Counted from the stretch's first letter, positions 24,237-38,079 are shown. The stretch: DNA of 64,000 nt from Sphagnum compactum (GCA_965153455.1 OZ234498.1:19468001-19532000); one strand, 5' to 3'. Program-made: numbers and translations. Notes: a model not told the origin generated them from the sequence alone.

Positions 24237-27200
24237 ATGGCTTCTTCTTCTTCTCCTTGTCTCAATTCCCGCATAGTGTCCGAGGTTTCTGCTGCCGGGT
24301 TGAGACAACAACATCAAGATTCCACCTGTAGTGGTGGTTTGTTGATGTCATCGTCTTCAGATCAGTGTGGTTTGAGAGCGGGCAGAGGGAAAAATACGAG
24401 TAGGAATCAGCTTCGGTTCATCAGCAGTAGTAGCTCCTCATTCATTGGTGGCGATTCCTTCAAGAATGAGCGTTTCTTGTGCATACAAGCAGCTCCCGGA
24501 ATGGCTTTGTCCAAGAAACAGCTTAGGAAGAAGGAGGTGCAAATGTCCGTGAATGTAGAAACGGCAAAAATCTTAACCGGCTCCGGTGGTGCTGTTTTGG
24601 AAGACGTGCCTCATCTCACGGACTGGCTGCCTGATCTTCCGGTTCGTTTCGTTCCCAACCAGTTTCCGCATTCTTCGTGACGGTCTTCCTGGCGATGTTT
24701 TTGTTATTAGGTTGTAGGATCCGACCTCCCGTAGGGTCCATCTTCAGCTTCTTATTGCATTGCATCGCTTTGCTTCAGGTTCAAAACTCATTTGTTGCTT
24801 CTTTGTTCTCGGATCTAGGCAGTCTTATTATTGATGAGTTTGATAGCTGGACCTCCATGGACCCTGTGATGTTGCAGCAGGGATTCATGTGATTGTCAAG
24901 CTGTCTGGCATACCTTATGCAGGAAAGGAACCAGAGCTCGAATCTGAGATCCAGACGATCACTGAAATATTCTTATAGCTTGCTCTCAGTTTCCTTCCGT
25001 TGTTTCCCCTAACCTGATGTGCTGATCTGCTCTGTGCAATGTGCAGACATACGCAAATCCTTTGAAGCACCACCCTGCCTACTCAGCTGTGAGGTAAGGA
25101 ATGAAAATTTTACATGTCACTTGCCTAATGCCTTGCAGGAGTTGAGGATTCAAGAGCAACAAAATGCCAACATGTAGAAAGTTTGTCAAAGGAAGTGCCA
25201 AAGAGATACACACTCATTGGTCCAAAAGATGTGGACTGCACACTGTCATATTGAATGCCAGTGTTTTGGTTCTTTTGTTTTTCTTGGTAGTTGTTTCATT
25301 CATTATTTTTGTCTTCACTGGGTGATGTCTGCAAGCCTCGTAGAGCTCTCTCTGCCATGTTTTTCAACAGGCTCGTGTGGTGGGCTGGCTTGTAATGCAG
25401 ACAATATTTTGTGGAAAACACAGATGTTGTTGCAAAGGATGTAAGTCGACCTTTTTCTTTTCCCCTAGCATAGAATGGTGAAGCATGTTGAGGATTCATA
25501 AAGCTGATGGCTGATATAATCTTAACCATGATATTGCAATTTGATTTTCAGATCTACAACTGTTAACAGAGGAATGGGAACTGGAATACTGGTGGAAGCA
25601 GTAGAATGGGTACTATGTTGATTTTTGTAAGGCTATGTTTCTTTTCATGGTTGTCAGAATATGGCTAAGCAGGGTCTGTGTCAAACAGGTGGTTGTGAAC
25701 TTGAACACAGCTGGAGATGGTATTCACTTTCGACGAGCTGGACCTCGAGACAAGGTTATCTCTCTGTCCCTCTCTTGTGTCAGCTTGCCCAAAACTTAAC
25801 TCTGGTGTGCAGAGAGGAATTGTAGGGTCTTAATATTGACTTTCTGGACATGAAGAATCTTTGGCAGAAAACCATGGTGCTTGCTGATAGCCCTTAGCTA
25901 CCATGTACTGAATTCCAGGAGTGAATTTAGAGCTCGAGTTCTGGACATGCAGAGTATTGGTCTAGATTTGTGTCCATTCGAAGTGTTGTACTGGCTGTGA
26001 TGTTAGTAGTCATGTCTCTCTCTGATTTTCCTGTTTACATGACTTGCAGATATACTTCAGGTCAGAGGAAGTGAGGGCGTGCATAGTAACCTGTGGAGGC
26101 TTGTGCCCTGGTCTTAACACTGTCATTCGTGAGATAGTTTGTGGGCTGTGGACTCAGTATGATGTGAGAGAAATCTATGGTATTCATGTGAGCAACATCT
26201 TCCCACCTGAGCATGTTTTACATATGACATAAGAATAAATAGGTGATCCATATGCTTTAGACTAACTTGCGCATGGCATGATGTGTGAGGCCAAGTGCAT
26301 CTACACATAACATGGGGAACTCTGGACTTCTGTAGTTTTAAACTTTGTTCTCTTTCTGATGTGGCATTTGCTCCTCAAAACAGCTCTGGAGTTTCTTTCT
26401 GAGTTTTCCTTTAGGGATGAGGGACATGGAGAAAGTGAATGAGTGATGTCCACATGCTGTGCAGGGAGGTTATCGAGGCTTCTATTCACAGAACACTACT
26501 GATTTGAGCCCCAAGGTTGTGAATGATATTCACAAGCGGGGAGGCACTATCCTAGGCACCTCACGAGGTGGCCATGACACTTCAAAGATTGTTGACTCCA
26601 TTGAAGACCGTGGTATCAATCAGGTGAAAGCAGCAACTTCTGGGCATAAAAGTTTATCTGGTAGTCAGTTTCTCACACAAATTTGAGCCATTTTTTAGTT
26701 GTGTTACAGATGGACACCTCTTATCTGAACCTACAATCCAGCACCTTGGAGAAACTGACTAAGAATTGCTATGTTTTGTCAATGCACAGGTCTACATCAT
26801 TGGGGGTGATGGCACTCAAAGAGGAGCAAATGTGATTCATGAGGCATGTGCTCTTTCCCTCTTTGTTGTGGTGCACAATGGCTTTTGCTTTCAATAGATT
26901 AGTGTCAATGTCAATCAAGGTTGCTCAGGAGAATTTGTATCCTAGTTTCACAAGCAAGTCCTCGGCAACCTGTTCAGAGCACCTTCCTTTGCTCGAGGAG
27001 ATGTTACCTACATCAAGCTAGTGAAGTCATGAATCACATTGTACTGTGCTGTGGCTCTCACAAATTTGTCCATGTGATGCATCCGAACAGAGAGACTCTG
27101 AAACTCATCACTAATGTTTGTGGAATGTTGGTGCATTTTCAAACTGCAGGAGTGTAAGAGACGGGGTTTGAAAGTGGTTGTTGCAGGTATTCCAAAGACA

Positions 27201-30200
27201 ATTGATAATGACATTGAAGTAAGTAGCAGATGTGCACATTGGTGCAATCTGAGATTTAGCACTTTATTACTTGTGGTTTCAACTTGGCAGATCTGTTATA
27301 AACTTGGGAATCCAATGTTCGAAAGATCATGTTCATTTTCAAACTACTGAGAATTTTGAATGTATATATGTGCTTGCTTCAGGAAAAAGACTGGGTTGTG
27401 CATCATATTAAAAGAACAGTACTTTGAATAAAGTGAACAGCAAAGTCAAGGTGCTGAAATTGTGTCTTAAATGTTTTGAGAGAGTTCCTCTCTGCAATCA
27501 CATCGATTTCTGATGAAGTTAGCATGCTGAGTGCTAAAAAGAGTGCAGGCCTCAGTAGATGATAACCCTAATCCCACATTTCAACAACCCATATTGTCTA
27601 AGCAAATTGACATCTAATATGGTGAATACCACAAATGTCTCAATTTTGTTTTTGGTGTGGGTTGATGGCTGTAGATTATAGACAAGTCATTTGGGTTTGA
27701 TACAGCAGTGGAAGAGGCTCAACGGGCAATCAATGCAGCACATGTTGAAGCAGAGAGCACCCACAATGGTGTTGGCTTGGTCAAGCTTATGGGACGCTAC
27801 AGTGGTGGGGTGCCTTTCTTACATAGCAACTGTGTTTCCTTGGTGAAAAACCTGAATTGCTCTAAATGTGCATTAGCCTTTTGTAAAACATATGGTATGG
27901 GGAGCTCTTCTTGGTATCAAGACTGACCAGGGAAATTCTTGGTGCAGGATATATTGCTATGCATGCTACTCTTGCTAGTCGTGATGTGGTAGGTTCTGCT
28001 TTCCCCAATCTTGAAGTGGTTTTACGATTCTATGTCTTTTCTTCAGGTTTGAGTGCTATTGGTTCTAAAACTTTGCAATAAGCTCTTCAAACTTCATGAG
28101 CATGTTCTATTACTCTTATTCCATTGACAGTGGTTGGTCCTTCTAAGTTTGTTTTGGTTATCTTAGCATGTGGTGAATCGGAGACAGATTGGGTCTCTCC
28201 CTTTTCCCTTTCCACTTTTTCAAAGAGCAACATACTGTGCATATGCACATTCCCTGCTTGATAAGAAGCTGAAGTGGATATAGTGCATTCAAGTAGTCCT
28301 CATTGGCCTTTTGAAAGAACATGTTGGGGGTGCAGGAGACCCCAACCACCATGCTTTATGTTAGGCCTGTCTCTGCCTTTGGCTTAGATGCTTGCTTGTA
28401 TTGAGGTAAGCTAAATTGAAATGGAGCTTGAAGGAGATAATAATGACTGCATATGCCGACATATGTGACTAGTGTTCAGAAGCAACAACTCAGCACTCGC
28501 TTTTTTGCAAAAAATTTTGCTCTAAGTTTTCATCAGATCAAAATATACTTTTGTACACCCACTGCTAGGAGTTGATGAACTGACTTGGTAGTAATGGCAG
28601 CTAGTAGGTATCATTTGTGAAACTGGCAGTCTGATACTTTGTGAGTTACACTCACAAGGTTATGACTGTAGTTGTACTTGTTGTGCTTATGTCAACAGTA
28701 CATATGTTTTGTCACCTTACATGATTTTTTGGTGTTTCACTCTGCAATTACATTGATCATCTCTGTTTGATTAGAGGCAACACAATGAACACTTTTCCTG
28801 CCTAGCCCTAATGTATTTGATTAAAGTTGTCTGTCCCTACATGTTGACCTTATTAGAGCACTTGGATTGCTTGAGTGCAGGATTTATGCTTGATACCAGA
28901 AGCACCATTTTACACAGATGGACCTGGTGGGCTGTATGAGTTTGCGAAGAAAAGGTTGTGTGAAAATGGACACATGGTAATTGTGGTGGCAGAAGGTGCT
29001 GGCCAGGAGTTGATTGCAGAGAGCATGGGTTCTTTGGACAAGCTCAGTGATGCCTCTGGAAACCGCTTACTTCTTGATGTTGGTCTTTGGCTCCGCCAAA
29101 ATCTGAAAGTAAGATCAAGCATCTGAAAGTTGTTTCAAGTGCTTTGTATTTCTTTGTTAGGAGAGAGCTTTCAAACCCCTGAGTCATTTACCAACTGCAT
29201 CCTTTTGGTTAACAATGTCAGTCAGTTTAATGCAATAATTGGTTGTTCAGAGCTGTTGGGAATTATTCTCCTTCATTCAAATCTGTGCTTTGACGTGCCG
29301 GGATTGATCAGTTCTGACTTTTTGTTGTGGGCTACTCTTGCAGGAGCATTTTGTGAAGGAATTTAAAGAGCCCCTCAACTTGAAGTACATAGGTAATGTG
29401 AACTGGTCAAAATCCTCTGTTCATCAAGTTGCCTGCTCCCTGTAAAAAGTAAGGAATGATGTAGGAATGATGCAGCTCACTTGATAAGGTTCTTGATATG
29501 CTGTTACAGATCCAACATACATGATTCGAGCTATCCCTAGTAATGCTTCAGACAATGTCTACTGCACGCTACTGGCCCACAGTGCCATTCATGGTGCAAT
29601 GGCAGGGTATTGTGGTTTTACAGTTGGCCCTGTCAATAATCGTCATTGCTACATTCCTATCAGTGTAAGTTCCACAAAAGAATAGTTTGATGGTTGCACG
29701 CTATGTTCAAGGTGGTCAAGAGGTCAATTGGAAGGTTTCTGCAGGGCCCATAATTTCTGCCTTTAAAAAATCTGTGTACACATTAAGGGGTACTTCGTTG
29801 TTTGACCTTTTGTGGACTGGGGATACATGTAATCCCTAACAGTGGCTTGAATCATACCATCAAATCCTTTTCCTTCTTGCCTGATTTTAAACTTGGCTCT
29901 TTGTTTCTTCTCTCAGAGAGTGACAGCAACACAGCGACAAGTAAATACTGCAGACCGTATGTGGGCTCGTCTACTGTCATCAACAAACCAGCCCAACTTC
30001 CTGCGCTACAAGAAGTTCATGCAACAGCTACGTAACCAGAATGCTTTGAAGAAATCTTTGAAAATAGAGAGTTGTATTGGTGTGGCAAACTCAAACTCTG
30101 CACCTATTTCTCTGTCTTCCACTGTAAGCACCTACTAGCCATTTTCTGCAGTTTTTTTTTCAGTATTATCATTTTCACAACTGATAAATGGTTAGAACAT

Positions 30201-30694
30201 ATTTAGCTATTCTGTTCATTCGGCAAAAGGAATGAACTCAGGTTATTCTCTTCCTAAAAACCTTGACATGGTTTGCCTCAATGGATTGTGTGTTCCACTC
30301 AGCAACTAGGTATTCACAATCGTCTCACCATTCTAACAACTTTAGTGTACAACTGGAGCATCTTAAGTCAATTTGCTTTAGACCTGCTCCTGCAGTTGAC
30401 ATTTTGGACATATACATAGCCCTGAGTAGTATGTGTTTAGAGATATACAAGGACAAAACTTAATAATACAAGCAAAGAATGATATTCTTACTACCAAGCA
30501 ACCTTGAGATGGTATTGTTTTCCTTGGTTGAAACTTGAGGGAACACTCTAGACTAATCTCCAGAATGATCAATCACTGGCCATGATAATGTTTTTTATAT
30601 GTGATTGTATTTTCACCAGGATGGGAGTGGAAACGGAAGCCTTGCAAGAGCAAATGAGACAATTCCACAGATGGAGACACGTGGCAGACAGTAG
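24237..30694 (+). CDS. PFK: ATP-dependent 6-phosphofructokinase, plastid-type, 15 exons
   Basis: Phosphorylates fructose 6-phosphate in glycolysis. Exons: 24237-24641, 25047-25093, 25401-25440, 25689-25754, 26050-26187, 26465-26623, 26790-26843, 27150-27218, 27675-27804, 27948-27988, 28881-29108, 29344-29392, 29510-29664, 29917-30123 and 30620-30694. They join in frame to about 620 residues. Seen: [43 protein letters not shown] (the Gly after GGD favours ATP over pyrophosphate), PKTIDNDIE (catalytic), [22 protein letters not shown] and GFTVGPVN. The roughly 110-residue Ser-rich N-terminus suggests a plastid transit peptide, as in Arabidopsis PFK4/PFK5. The intron after exon 7 starts with GC (GAG|GCATGT), and the exon 1 donor CCG|GTTCGT is weak. 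If the last intron is not spliced, the protein ends four residues after exon 14 (VSTY), at about 600 residues. Confidence 0.93.
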
Positions 30695-32059
30695 GCACAG
30701 TTGGACAAAGCGGAGGCATCATCATTGTTGACAACTCCAGTAGCCTGGTGACCCAAGTGCAAGTCACAACCACAACTGCTGCTCGTTGATCACTTCAATG
30801 TTGGAAATTATATATCTACCTACTGATTGCACATCCTCATCTGTGAAGGCACCACCTACTGCAAGATCAGGTGAAATCTTCTCATTGAACCTTCAAACCT
30901 TCACCTGTGTGAGAATGTTGAACCTATTCTATTCATAAATCTTCAGTTCTTAAGAAACTTTCTATTACATCTACAAGGAGCATAATCTGAGAGGAGGCTG
31001 GCCCAACATTAGAGAGCCTGGGAGGGACCAACACCAGACACAAAGTAAAAGAACCCTTGGGATTCTCCTGGGACCATTTTGAACTATCCTTCTTACAATA
31101 TAGCATTTTAGCTAGGGGAAGACAAACTACTTCCCCAAGTGAGTATATTAGTAACATTAGCATTCTATTTTCATACTTGGGAGGAGGGTGAGGGGGCAAC
31201 ACACTCATAGTTTTGAGGTTGTCTTCCTTTCCTCATATTGGGTACCTCAGTTCAAACACCATGAGGACAAATAGGTGCATGATAGTAGAATCAGCATCAG
31301 ATTGATTACAAAAATGAGCTCATGAAGAAACTTGTCAATTGCAGCTGAACTAGATCAGATGGTTCCAAAAGTAAGTGTTTCATTCTGTTGTCTTTATTGC
31401 ACTGCACTTCACGATTCCCTCACAAAAAAGTTTCATTTGTTTACTGCTTTTGGTTAGTAAGGATTGGATCTGAATTAAAACAAAATTTCAAAACCAGAAT
31501 TGGAAAAGGAACTGATATTTTTTTAAAGAATTGGTCAGGTATTGACTTTTGAACATGAAGAAAGGAATTGAGATCGAATGAGATAAACTCTCTCAGTTGA
31601 TTAAAAAGATTATCATAAGTACTTATATACACTACGCCAGAATGATGGTATCACTAAAGAAATCTAATTTGTACAGCAATTAACTCATGTCACTGCTCTA
31701 ATTTACCATAACTAACTTCTGTCACCATAACTAATTTTTGTCATCACTCTTTTAATCTATACAAGTCACTGTCATTACTTTGCTGATTTTTCTGGATCAC
31801 TGCAATTATTTACAGCAACTAGCATTCCTAATTTCGTAACTTGTTAATTTATTTATGAAGAGCACTCTAGTCATAATGGGAAACTATTTTGCATGCAGCC
31901 ACTTACTAATTTGAGAGCTTGGTGGTTAGGTGTGCTACAATTAACTAATTTTTCTACACCCTACCTCACGCCTTACCACAAAAAAAAATAAAAATCTTGG
32001 AGTCTATCAATTGAACTACTATTTTAAATTATTCTTGGACACTATGTAGTCCAATCTTT
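30695..32059. other. PFK 3' flank and intergenic DNA
   Basis: No gene recognised. Begins with the probable PFK 3' UTR. 31660-31780 has short repeats of the type CATAACTAA and TGTCA that may belong to the end of the neighbouring copia relic, but no LTR could be delimited. Confidence 0.35.
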
Positions 32060-32070
32060 TGTTTAAAAAT

Positions 32071-33972
32071 TTAAAAATTTTCTTTTCCTAAAGGCTTGGT
32101 CATTATGTTTGGCTCTTGCTCATTGGTTGAAATGTACGTCACATCAATTTCTCCCGCTTCTGTCTTTTCACGGATGTAGTGATGATGCAACTCTATATGC
32201 TTTGTTCTTGCATGGAGTATAAGATTTTTGACCAACTTGATGGCGCTTTGGTTATCACACGAAATTGTGGTTGGAGTAGATTTGTGAAGACCCAATTCCA
32301 TGGCTATTTTCCTTAGCTAAACAACTTCTCTGGCTCCATATGCTAGTGCCTTGTATTCCGCTTCCATCGTGGATAATGCCACAGTAGGTTGCAACTTGCT
32401 ACTCCACACCATGGAACTGCAACCTAAATTGAAAAGTAAGCCAATTGTTGATCTTCTCCTATCTAGATCCCTTGCCCAATCTGCATCAACATACCCCACT
32501 TTTTGTCCAGCATCCTTTCTTGGGAACATTAATCTTAAATCGGTTGTTCCTTTGATGTATCGTAAGATCCTTTTTGTTGCATCCATGTGTGCTTGTTGTG
32601 GTGCTGATGTGTAACAACTTACGCAACTTATTGGAAACGCAATGTTGAGTCTAGTGTTGGTGAGAAAAATCAAACTTCCCACAAGACTCTAGTACTCAGC
32701 TTGATCAGTGCATCTCGAGTTCATGTCACTCCATAGTTGAATCCCTTCTTCCATTGGAGTCATTGTTGGTCGGCATTTCATCATGTTGAATTGTGCAAGG
32801 AGCACTGTTGCATATCTTCTTTGCACTAGTATGATACCGATTAGCACATACACAAATTCCAAACCAATGTAGATCATCATCCAACCTAACTTAGACGTTT
32901 CAAATTGCTCTTCAAGTTGTAGTTTGATCTTTGTTAACATGGTCGCATCACTCTTGGTCAAGAGCAAACCATTAATGTAGAGCACAAGGATCACGACTCT
33001 AGTATTTGAATTTTTGTAGTAGAGATTGTGATTTCCTTCATTCCTCAGTAAAAAAGTTGTCTTCACATCAAGGTGTTTGATGCTCCAATTATGTCGAGCC
33101 GCCAAAACAGGTTGCCCACTTCACAATAGGTGCAAAGGTTTTTTCGTAATCGATACCTTTTTGTTGTCCAATGTTCGAGCTACCAAACATGCTTTCAATT
33201 TTTCCATGCTACCATCTATTGTTGTCTTCATCTTGTACACCCATTTCGTGGTTATTGGAACTTTTCTTGACAATAGATTCACAAAAGTCCAAGTTTCATT
33301 TTTCATGACGGATTCATATTCTTGCTTCATCGCTTCTTTCCATCCTGGATGTTGTGTTGCTTCTTCATATGATGTTGGTTCAGGTGTTAGTTTAGTCATA
33401 AAGATGTAGTCCTTAAAGTACATGGGAACATTCCTTAATCATTGAGACTTTCTAATGGACGTTGGAGCAACACCATCAAGGACTTTCCACCACTGGTAAA
33501 TTTTAATCGATGCTTCAACTTCTTGGCTTGATTCCTCCACTTCACTCTCTGCATCATCTTCATGGAAGTCTAACAATGTTTTATTTTTAGCAGCTTGGTT
33601 GGACCTTTCATCTTCACTGTTGGGAACTTTCCCTCCATCAACAATGTTGCTTGGATGTTGTGTTTATTTGATGACAAGTTCTTTTGTAGGTGATTGTAAA
33701 GACAATTGAATTTTTTCTTGTGCACATTCTTTCTTTTACTTTTGCTGCATAAATTAAACTCCCATGACATCTTCATTGAAAACAACATCCTTTGAAATAA
33801 TCATCTTTCGTGTCTCCGGATTACAACAATGATATGCCTTTGAAGCCTCATCGTAACTTGTGCAGATACATCTTATAGATTTTGATCCCATCTTCCTTTC
33901 TTGTTTCTTCCCAACATGGACATAGACTAAGTAGCCAAATACTGTGAGATGTTTTAAATTTGGTAAAAACAT
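32071..33972 (-). pseudogene. Ty1/copia retrotransposon pol remnant
   Basis: Read on the minus strand from 33972 downward: integrase C-terminal region (FGYLVYVHVGKK, then KSIRCI and SKDVVFNED), reverse transcriptase start (YEEATQHPGWKEAMKQEYES, TTKWVYKMK), RT core (IKHLDVKTTFL), then an abrupt jump to NLYYKNSNTRVVILVLYING where the YVDD box should be, and the RNase H region (YIKGTTDL, VGYVDADWARDLD, ALSTMEAEYKA, SCDNQSAIKL, ELHHHYIREK). Several frameshifts and stops, an internal RT deletion of roughly 70 residues and YING in place of YVDD show that it is inactive. LTRs were not found. Confidence 0.85.
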
Positions 33973-36704
33973 TTTTCAAATGTTTTTCGAAACACTTTGT
34001 GTTATGCAAATTCTTTCGAGTCTACACAACTAAAAATGAAACAAGGGAATTGTGGTAAGAACACACAAACATATTTAACATTTTGAAAAATTTGTGTGTC
34101 CTCCTCAAGCACTTCTAACAAGTAGGACTTCACATGAACATTCTTTGCACTAGCGACACAAAACCTTCAACAAGGGCATAATCCTTTCATCTTCACAACA
34201 ATAACATGATTTTGTGTAGTAATTAATGCGACAAAAAGGTAAAAACCAACTCATCTCCCATGTCCCACGCTTCGATCGAAATTAAACTCCACCAAGTTCA
34301 AATGATCATCAATTATTAGAAAATTGTCTTGCTCTTATAAAATTTTCCATATTCTAATTTGCAAGGTCTTTTGTTTCAACATGTGTCATATTTTGATAAT
34401 CAATTATTGATTAACTAGTTATTTTCATTCATTTTTTGAACTTTGAAACACATTAATATGTGTCATTGAACTTTAATAAATTTTGTACAATCTTCTCAAA
34501 ACAACATCACACATATATAAATACACAAAATACAAAAAGAAAATTGTTCAAAAGCAAGCTTTCATAATACACCTCTACTATTTCTATGGATGATTGTTTC
34601 AAGTTCTTCAGCTGTAGATATACCTATTCGTCATCTTGCACAGTGCGATAACATCTACAAAAGGCTTGTTCTAAATTTGCAAATCTATAGTTGAGATTAT
34701 TTCACTTATAATTGTTACACCATAGTAAGGGCCAATAGTTGTAAGGCCTACCATGATAATTAATATTAAGTACTACATAGGGCAAGTTTTCCTCACAAAC
34801 ACAAAATAAAAAAGTTCATCATTTGAGACTTGTTCGACATCTAAAATGTTTAACTTTTTTACTTCAATTTAGTTTCAATGTAAACCTTGTTCAATTCATG
34901 TTAGTCATTACTAGATTTCTTTGACTAAATGATGCATTTTCTACTTGGGTAGACTTGATAAAAACATATTGAAAACCTTTACAAACTATTTCATCACTAG
35001 TAACATATTGATAAGCTTTGGAAAAAACATCCCCAAAACAGGTTTCCTAAAAGTTTTTTTTTCAAACCTAAAGCTTCACATTTGATTACAAACTTGAAAA
35101 CATTTGTCATTGTGTTCGAATTTGAGCTCCCCTTTTAACACACTGCTATAATTTTATTTTTCAAGCCATATTCATCCAAAAGATCAATTAATTCTTTTCC
35201 CAATGCTTGTTTTATAATCTTTAAAGCTTCAAGTAAATCAAAAGTAACATACTTTGACTTCCAATCAAATTTTTAAAAATTATGACTAAAGCAAACACAC
35301 CATGAACACCCTTGACATTTAGAAATCAAATTAACAATGACATAATGACATTTCAAATGAATGCAAAACCTATGTTTGTTTGGTTTTCTCCACTAGGTAA
35401 AGGCAAAACATAATATGAAAACTTTCATGAAAGGAATTGAACTTGAAGACATAAACACCATATTAAATGTTTTAGCCACACTTTTCACAACTTGTAAAGG
35501 CAAGTGATTTTTTACAATCAAAAGCTCAAGATCCTCTAAAAACTTTTGCTACTCCACATCATTTAAAAAAAACACCCTTTCGAGGTGAAAAGTTAAGAAA
35601 CGGATGAATTAGATATATTTGATATTTTTTAGTACATTATTTCTCCAAGCTTTCTCCATTTTAGAGTTCATTTCCTTTCAAAAAATTCTTAAAAACTATG
35701 AATGGTTTACATCAACATGTTTTTTCAGACAACTTATTTCATTTATTTTATAATAAGATATTAAAACTTTCTTTAAATTTTTTATTGGGTTAAAAAAAGA
35801 GATTGGAATAATACAACATATTACGCATTATTTGAGGTGCATTGAATGTCACTTTTTCATTGTCATTCACATAGAAAAATGACCACCATAAAACAATTCT
35901 ATTCTATGTGGCCTTCGTTTTTTCCTTTGGGAATGCAATAGTTCCAATATTTTTTTCATTTTTTTTAATGATTTTTTGAGACTTTACCTTCTTTAATTTG
36001 TAAACTTGAGTCTTGTTAAGTCTCCTCCATTACTTCATCTTCACATTCAACCTCATTAAAAAATATTTCATAATATTCATTCTAGATTTATGTTTTTCAT
36101 TTCTTTTAGTCCTTTCCATTTTTTGCACAATGTTCAACAATGCCAAGGCTGAAAAAAAATTAAGCAATCAAAATAATGTTTTGCAAACAAAGGTTTTTAT
36201 TTAGGTTTTAAGGTGAAATATGAAATGTGTTATTGGTATGAATGTTTAGAAAAAACTAATGCAATCATTTACAATGTTTACAAACAAGAATCAAACTTTC
36301 TCTCCATTACAAAAACAAAGAAATATGTAAAAACTTTTTGTCATTTAATAATTATATTGTAAAAAAAACACAAACCAACATAAAAGTAAGATCAAAGAAC
36401 AATTAAAAAAACTAAAAATATAAAAAAACAAAGCTGAAGAAAAAACACACACACGCAAAATGAAAACAACAAATTTACTTCATGAAAAACTATGATCAAT
36501 TATCATAATAAAAAGCTGCAATCTTGAAAAATGCACAAAAAATAGGGAAAAAATACAACCTTCAATAACATGAAAAAAGGACACAATAACAATACAAAGG
36601 CAAAAAAACTAAAAATGCAAAAGAGAGCTCAATAATAACATGAAAGAACAAATACTTGAACAATACCATGCAACAACAATGTGAAGGAGCAAATACTTGA
36701 ACAA
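33973..36704. other. AT-rich intergenic DNA
   Basis: No gene or transposon end recognised. It may contain the decayed gag and 5' LTR of the copia element, which would lie on this side. Confidence 0.35.
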
Positions 36705-37022
36705 TCTACTATATTAATTTAGTAAGTCTGTTTATGCGTCTGTCTGACACGACAATTTTGCTGCAATTCTATGACAGAACCGGCCTCTGCATTTTCTATG
36801 ACAGGGCTTGGTAACGGGGCGAGGGGGGGGCCAGCACGGGGCGAGAAGTTAATTATATATAACAGGGGAACGGGGGGGGGGGGATCAACGAGTTAAAAAA
36901 TCGGAGTGGAAAATGCGAAGGACGAGGGGGGGGGGTCGATGGGATAAAAAACCGGAGTGGGCAATGGGAAGGACCGGGCGGGGGGAGCTCGACGGGTGCA
37001 TTATGCACCGGGTTCACACTAG
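36705..37022 (+). mobile_element. Short non-autonomous Helitron
   Basis: A 318-bp element with Helitron ends. The 5' end is TCTACTATATTAATTTAG, close to the common plant Helitron start. Near the 3' end is a hairpin, GGTGCA-TTA-TGCACC (36995-37009), followed 13 bases later by the terminus CTAG (37019-37022). It is inserted between A (36704) and T (37023), the expected AT target with no duplication. The interior is unusual: several G-runs of 8-12 and two copies of a unit of about 60 bases containing AAAA(T/C)CGGAGTGG. No coding capacity. Confidence 0.85.
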
Positions 37023-38070
37023 TATTGTGTAGTTGCAATGTAAAAATAAGAAATAATAGCCAAAAACAAGAAGAACAATGCCAAAATTAAAAAAAATAGC
37101 CAAAGGCAAGAAATAACGATGCAAAAATAACAATAATAACACGAAAACAAAAATCAATCGTGTGAAAACAAGAACAAGAAATGATAATCCCAAAGCAAGA
37201 AATATCAATGCAAAGGCAAGCAGCAGCAAAGTGGAGATAATAAGCATGAGTGTGAAAGCAAGAAATAGCATGAAGGGAAAAAGGACACAAAATCACAAGT
37301 AAAAAAAAAGTAATTGGGCGTGAGCTTGGCCCCTTTATAGAACAAAGTTTGAGGTGGTTGTGTCTTGAACAGCATCAGCCCCAAAGGCTTTACACCAGGA
37401 GTCAAGGCTAAAATTTAAAAAAATCTTTTCAAGTTACTAATAAATGCTGAACTTTATGGCCTTGTATTAAGGCCAAAGGCTTAAAAAGAAAAGAAAAGAA
37501 AAGAATGCCAATGAATTTGGGAAGTCAATTTGCAACCCTTGGGGCCAATGTTCTAGCATTTATTGGCCTTGCTTACAAAGGCAAGGATATTGTGTTTCGA
37601 TTCATTATAGAGTATGGTAGCTTAAGGGATTTTGGCCCCTAGGTAATAGGTCTGTTTTTATACGAGGATTTTTGAAAGATGATATTTTGGCTTGTGTTGA
37701 AACTTGAGATTAGTTAGAATAGAGTTCTAATATCTTGAAAGATTATATATTTGCATGGTGAAATATTTCCATAATTCTTTTTTTCCCTTAAGATATATTT
37801 TAAATGTAAATGGCAAGGCCACAGTGTGACAGACCCCTTGTTAATATTGTGACCTCAATGTTCTAGCATTTATTAGTAACTTGGGGCCAAACACCAAGCC
37901 AAAAATGCTCAAAGTTGGCCCCTAGTTTTTTCAGTCCTGACTCTTAGTCTAAATTGGGCCTGAATATTGCATGGTCGAATCTCAAAGTTATGAGATCTGG
38001 TGATCAGGGTATCATCTCGAATATCAAAGTTAATGATATCCAATGTGACATTTGAATCTGATATCCACCC
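37023..38070. other. Intergenic DNA, no gene
   Basis: A-rich with CAA/CAAGAA simple-sequence character up to about 37300, which generates minus-strand hydrophobic ORFs I do not accept. Nothing else recognised. Confidence 0.35.
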
Positions 38071-38079
38071 AACACTGGT

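Noticed and set aside
25561-25620. Apparent extra PFK exon (AACAGAGGAATGGGAACTGG...)
   Set aside because: Exons 3 and 4 already join in frame with the length expected for plant PFKs; including this piece causes a stop or frame shift.
37014-37296. Hydrophobic minus-strand ORFs resembling membrane proteins
   Set aside because: Produced by CAA/AAG-type simple sequence on the plus strand.
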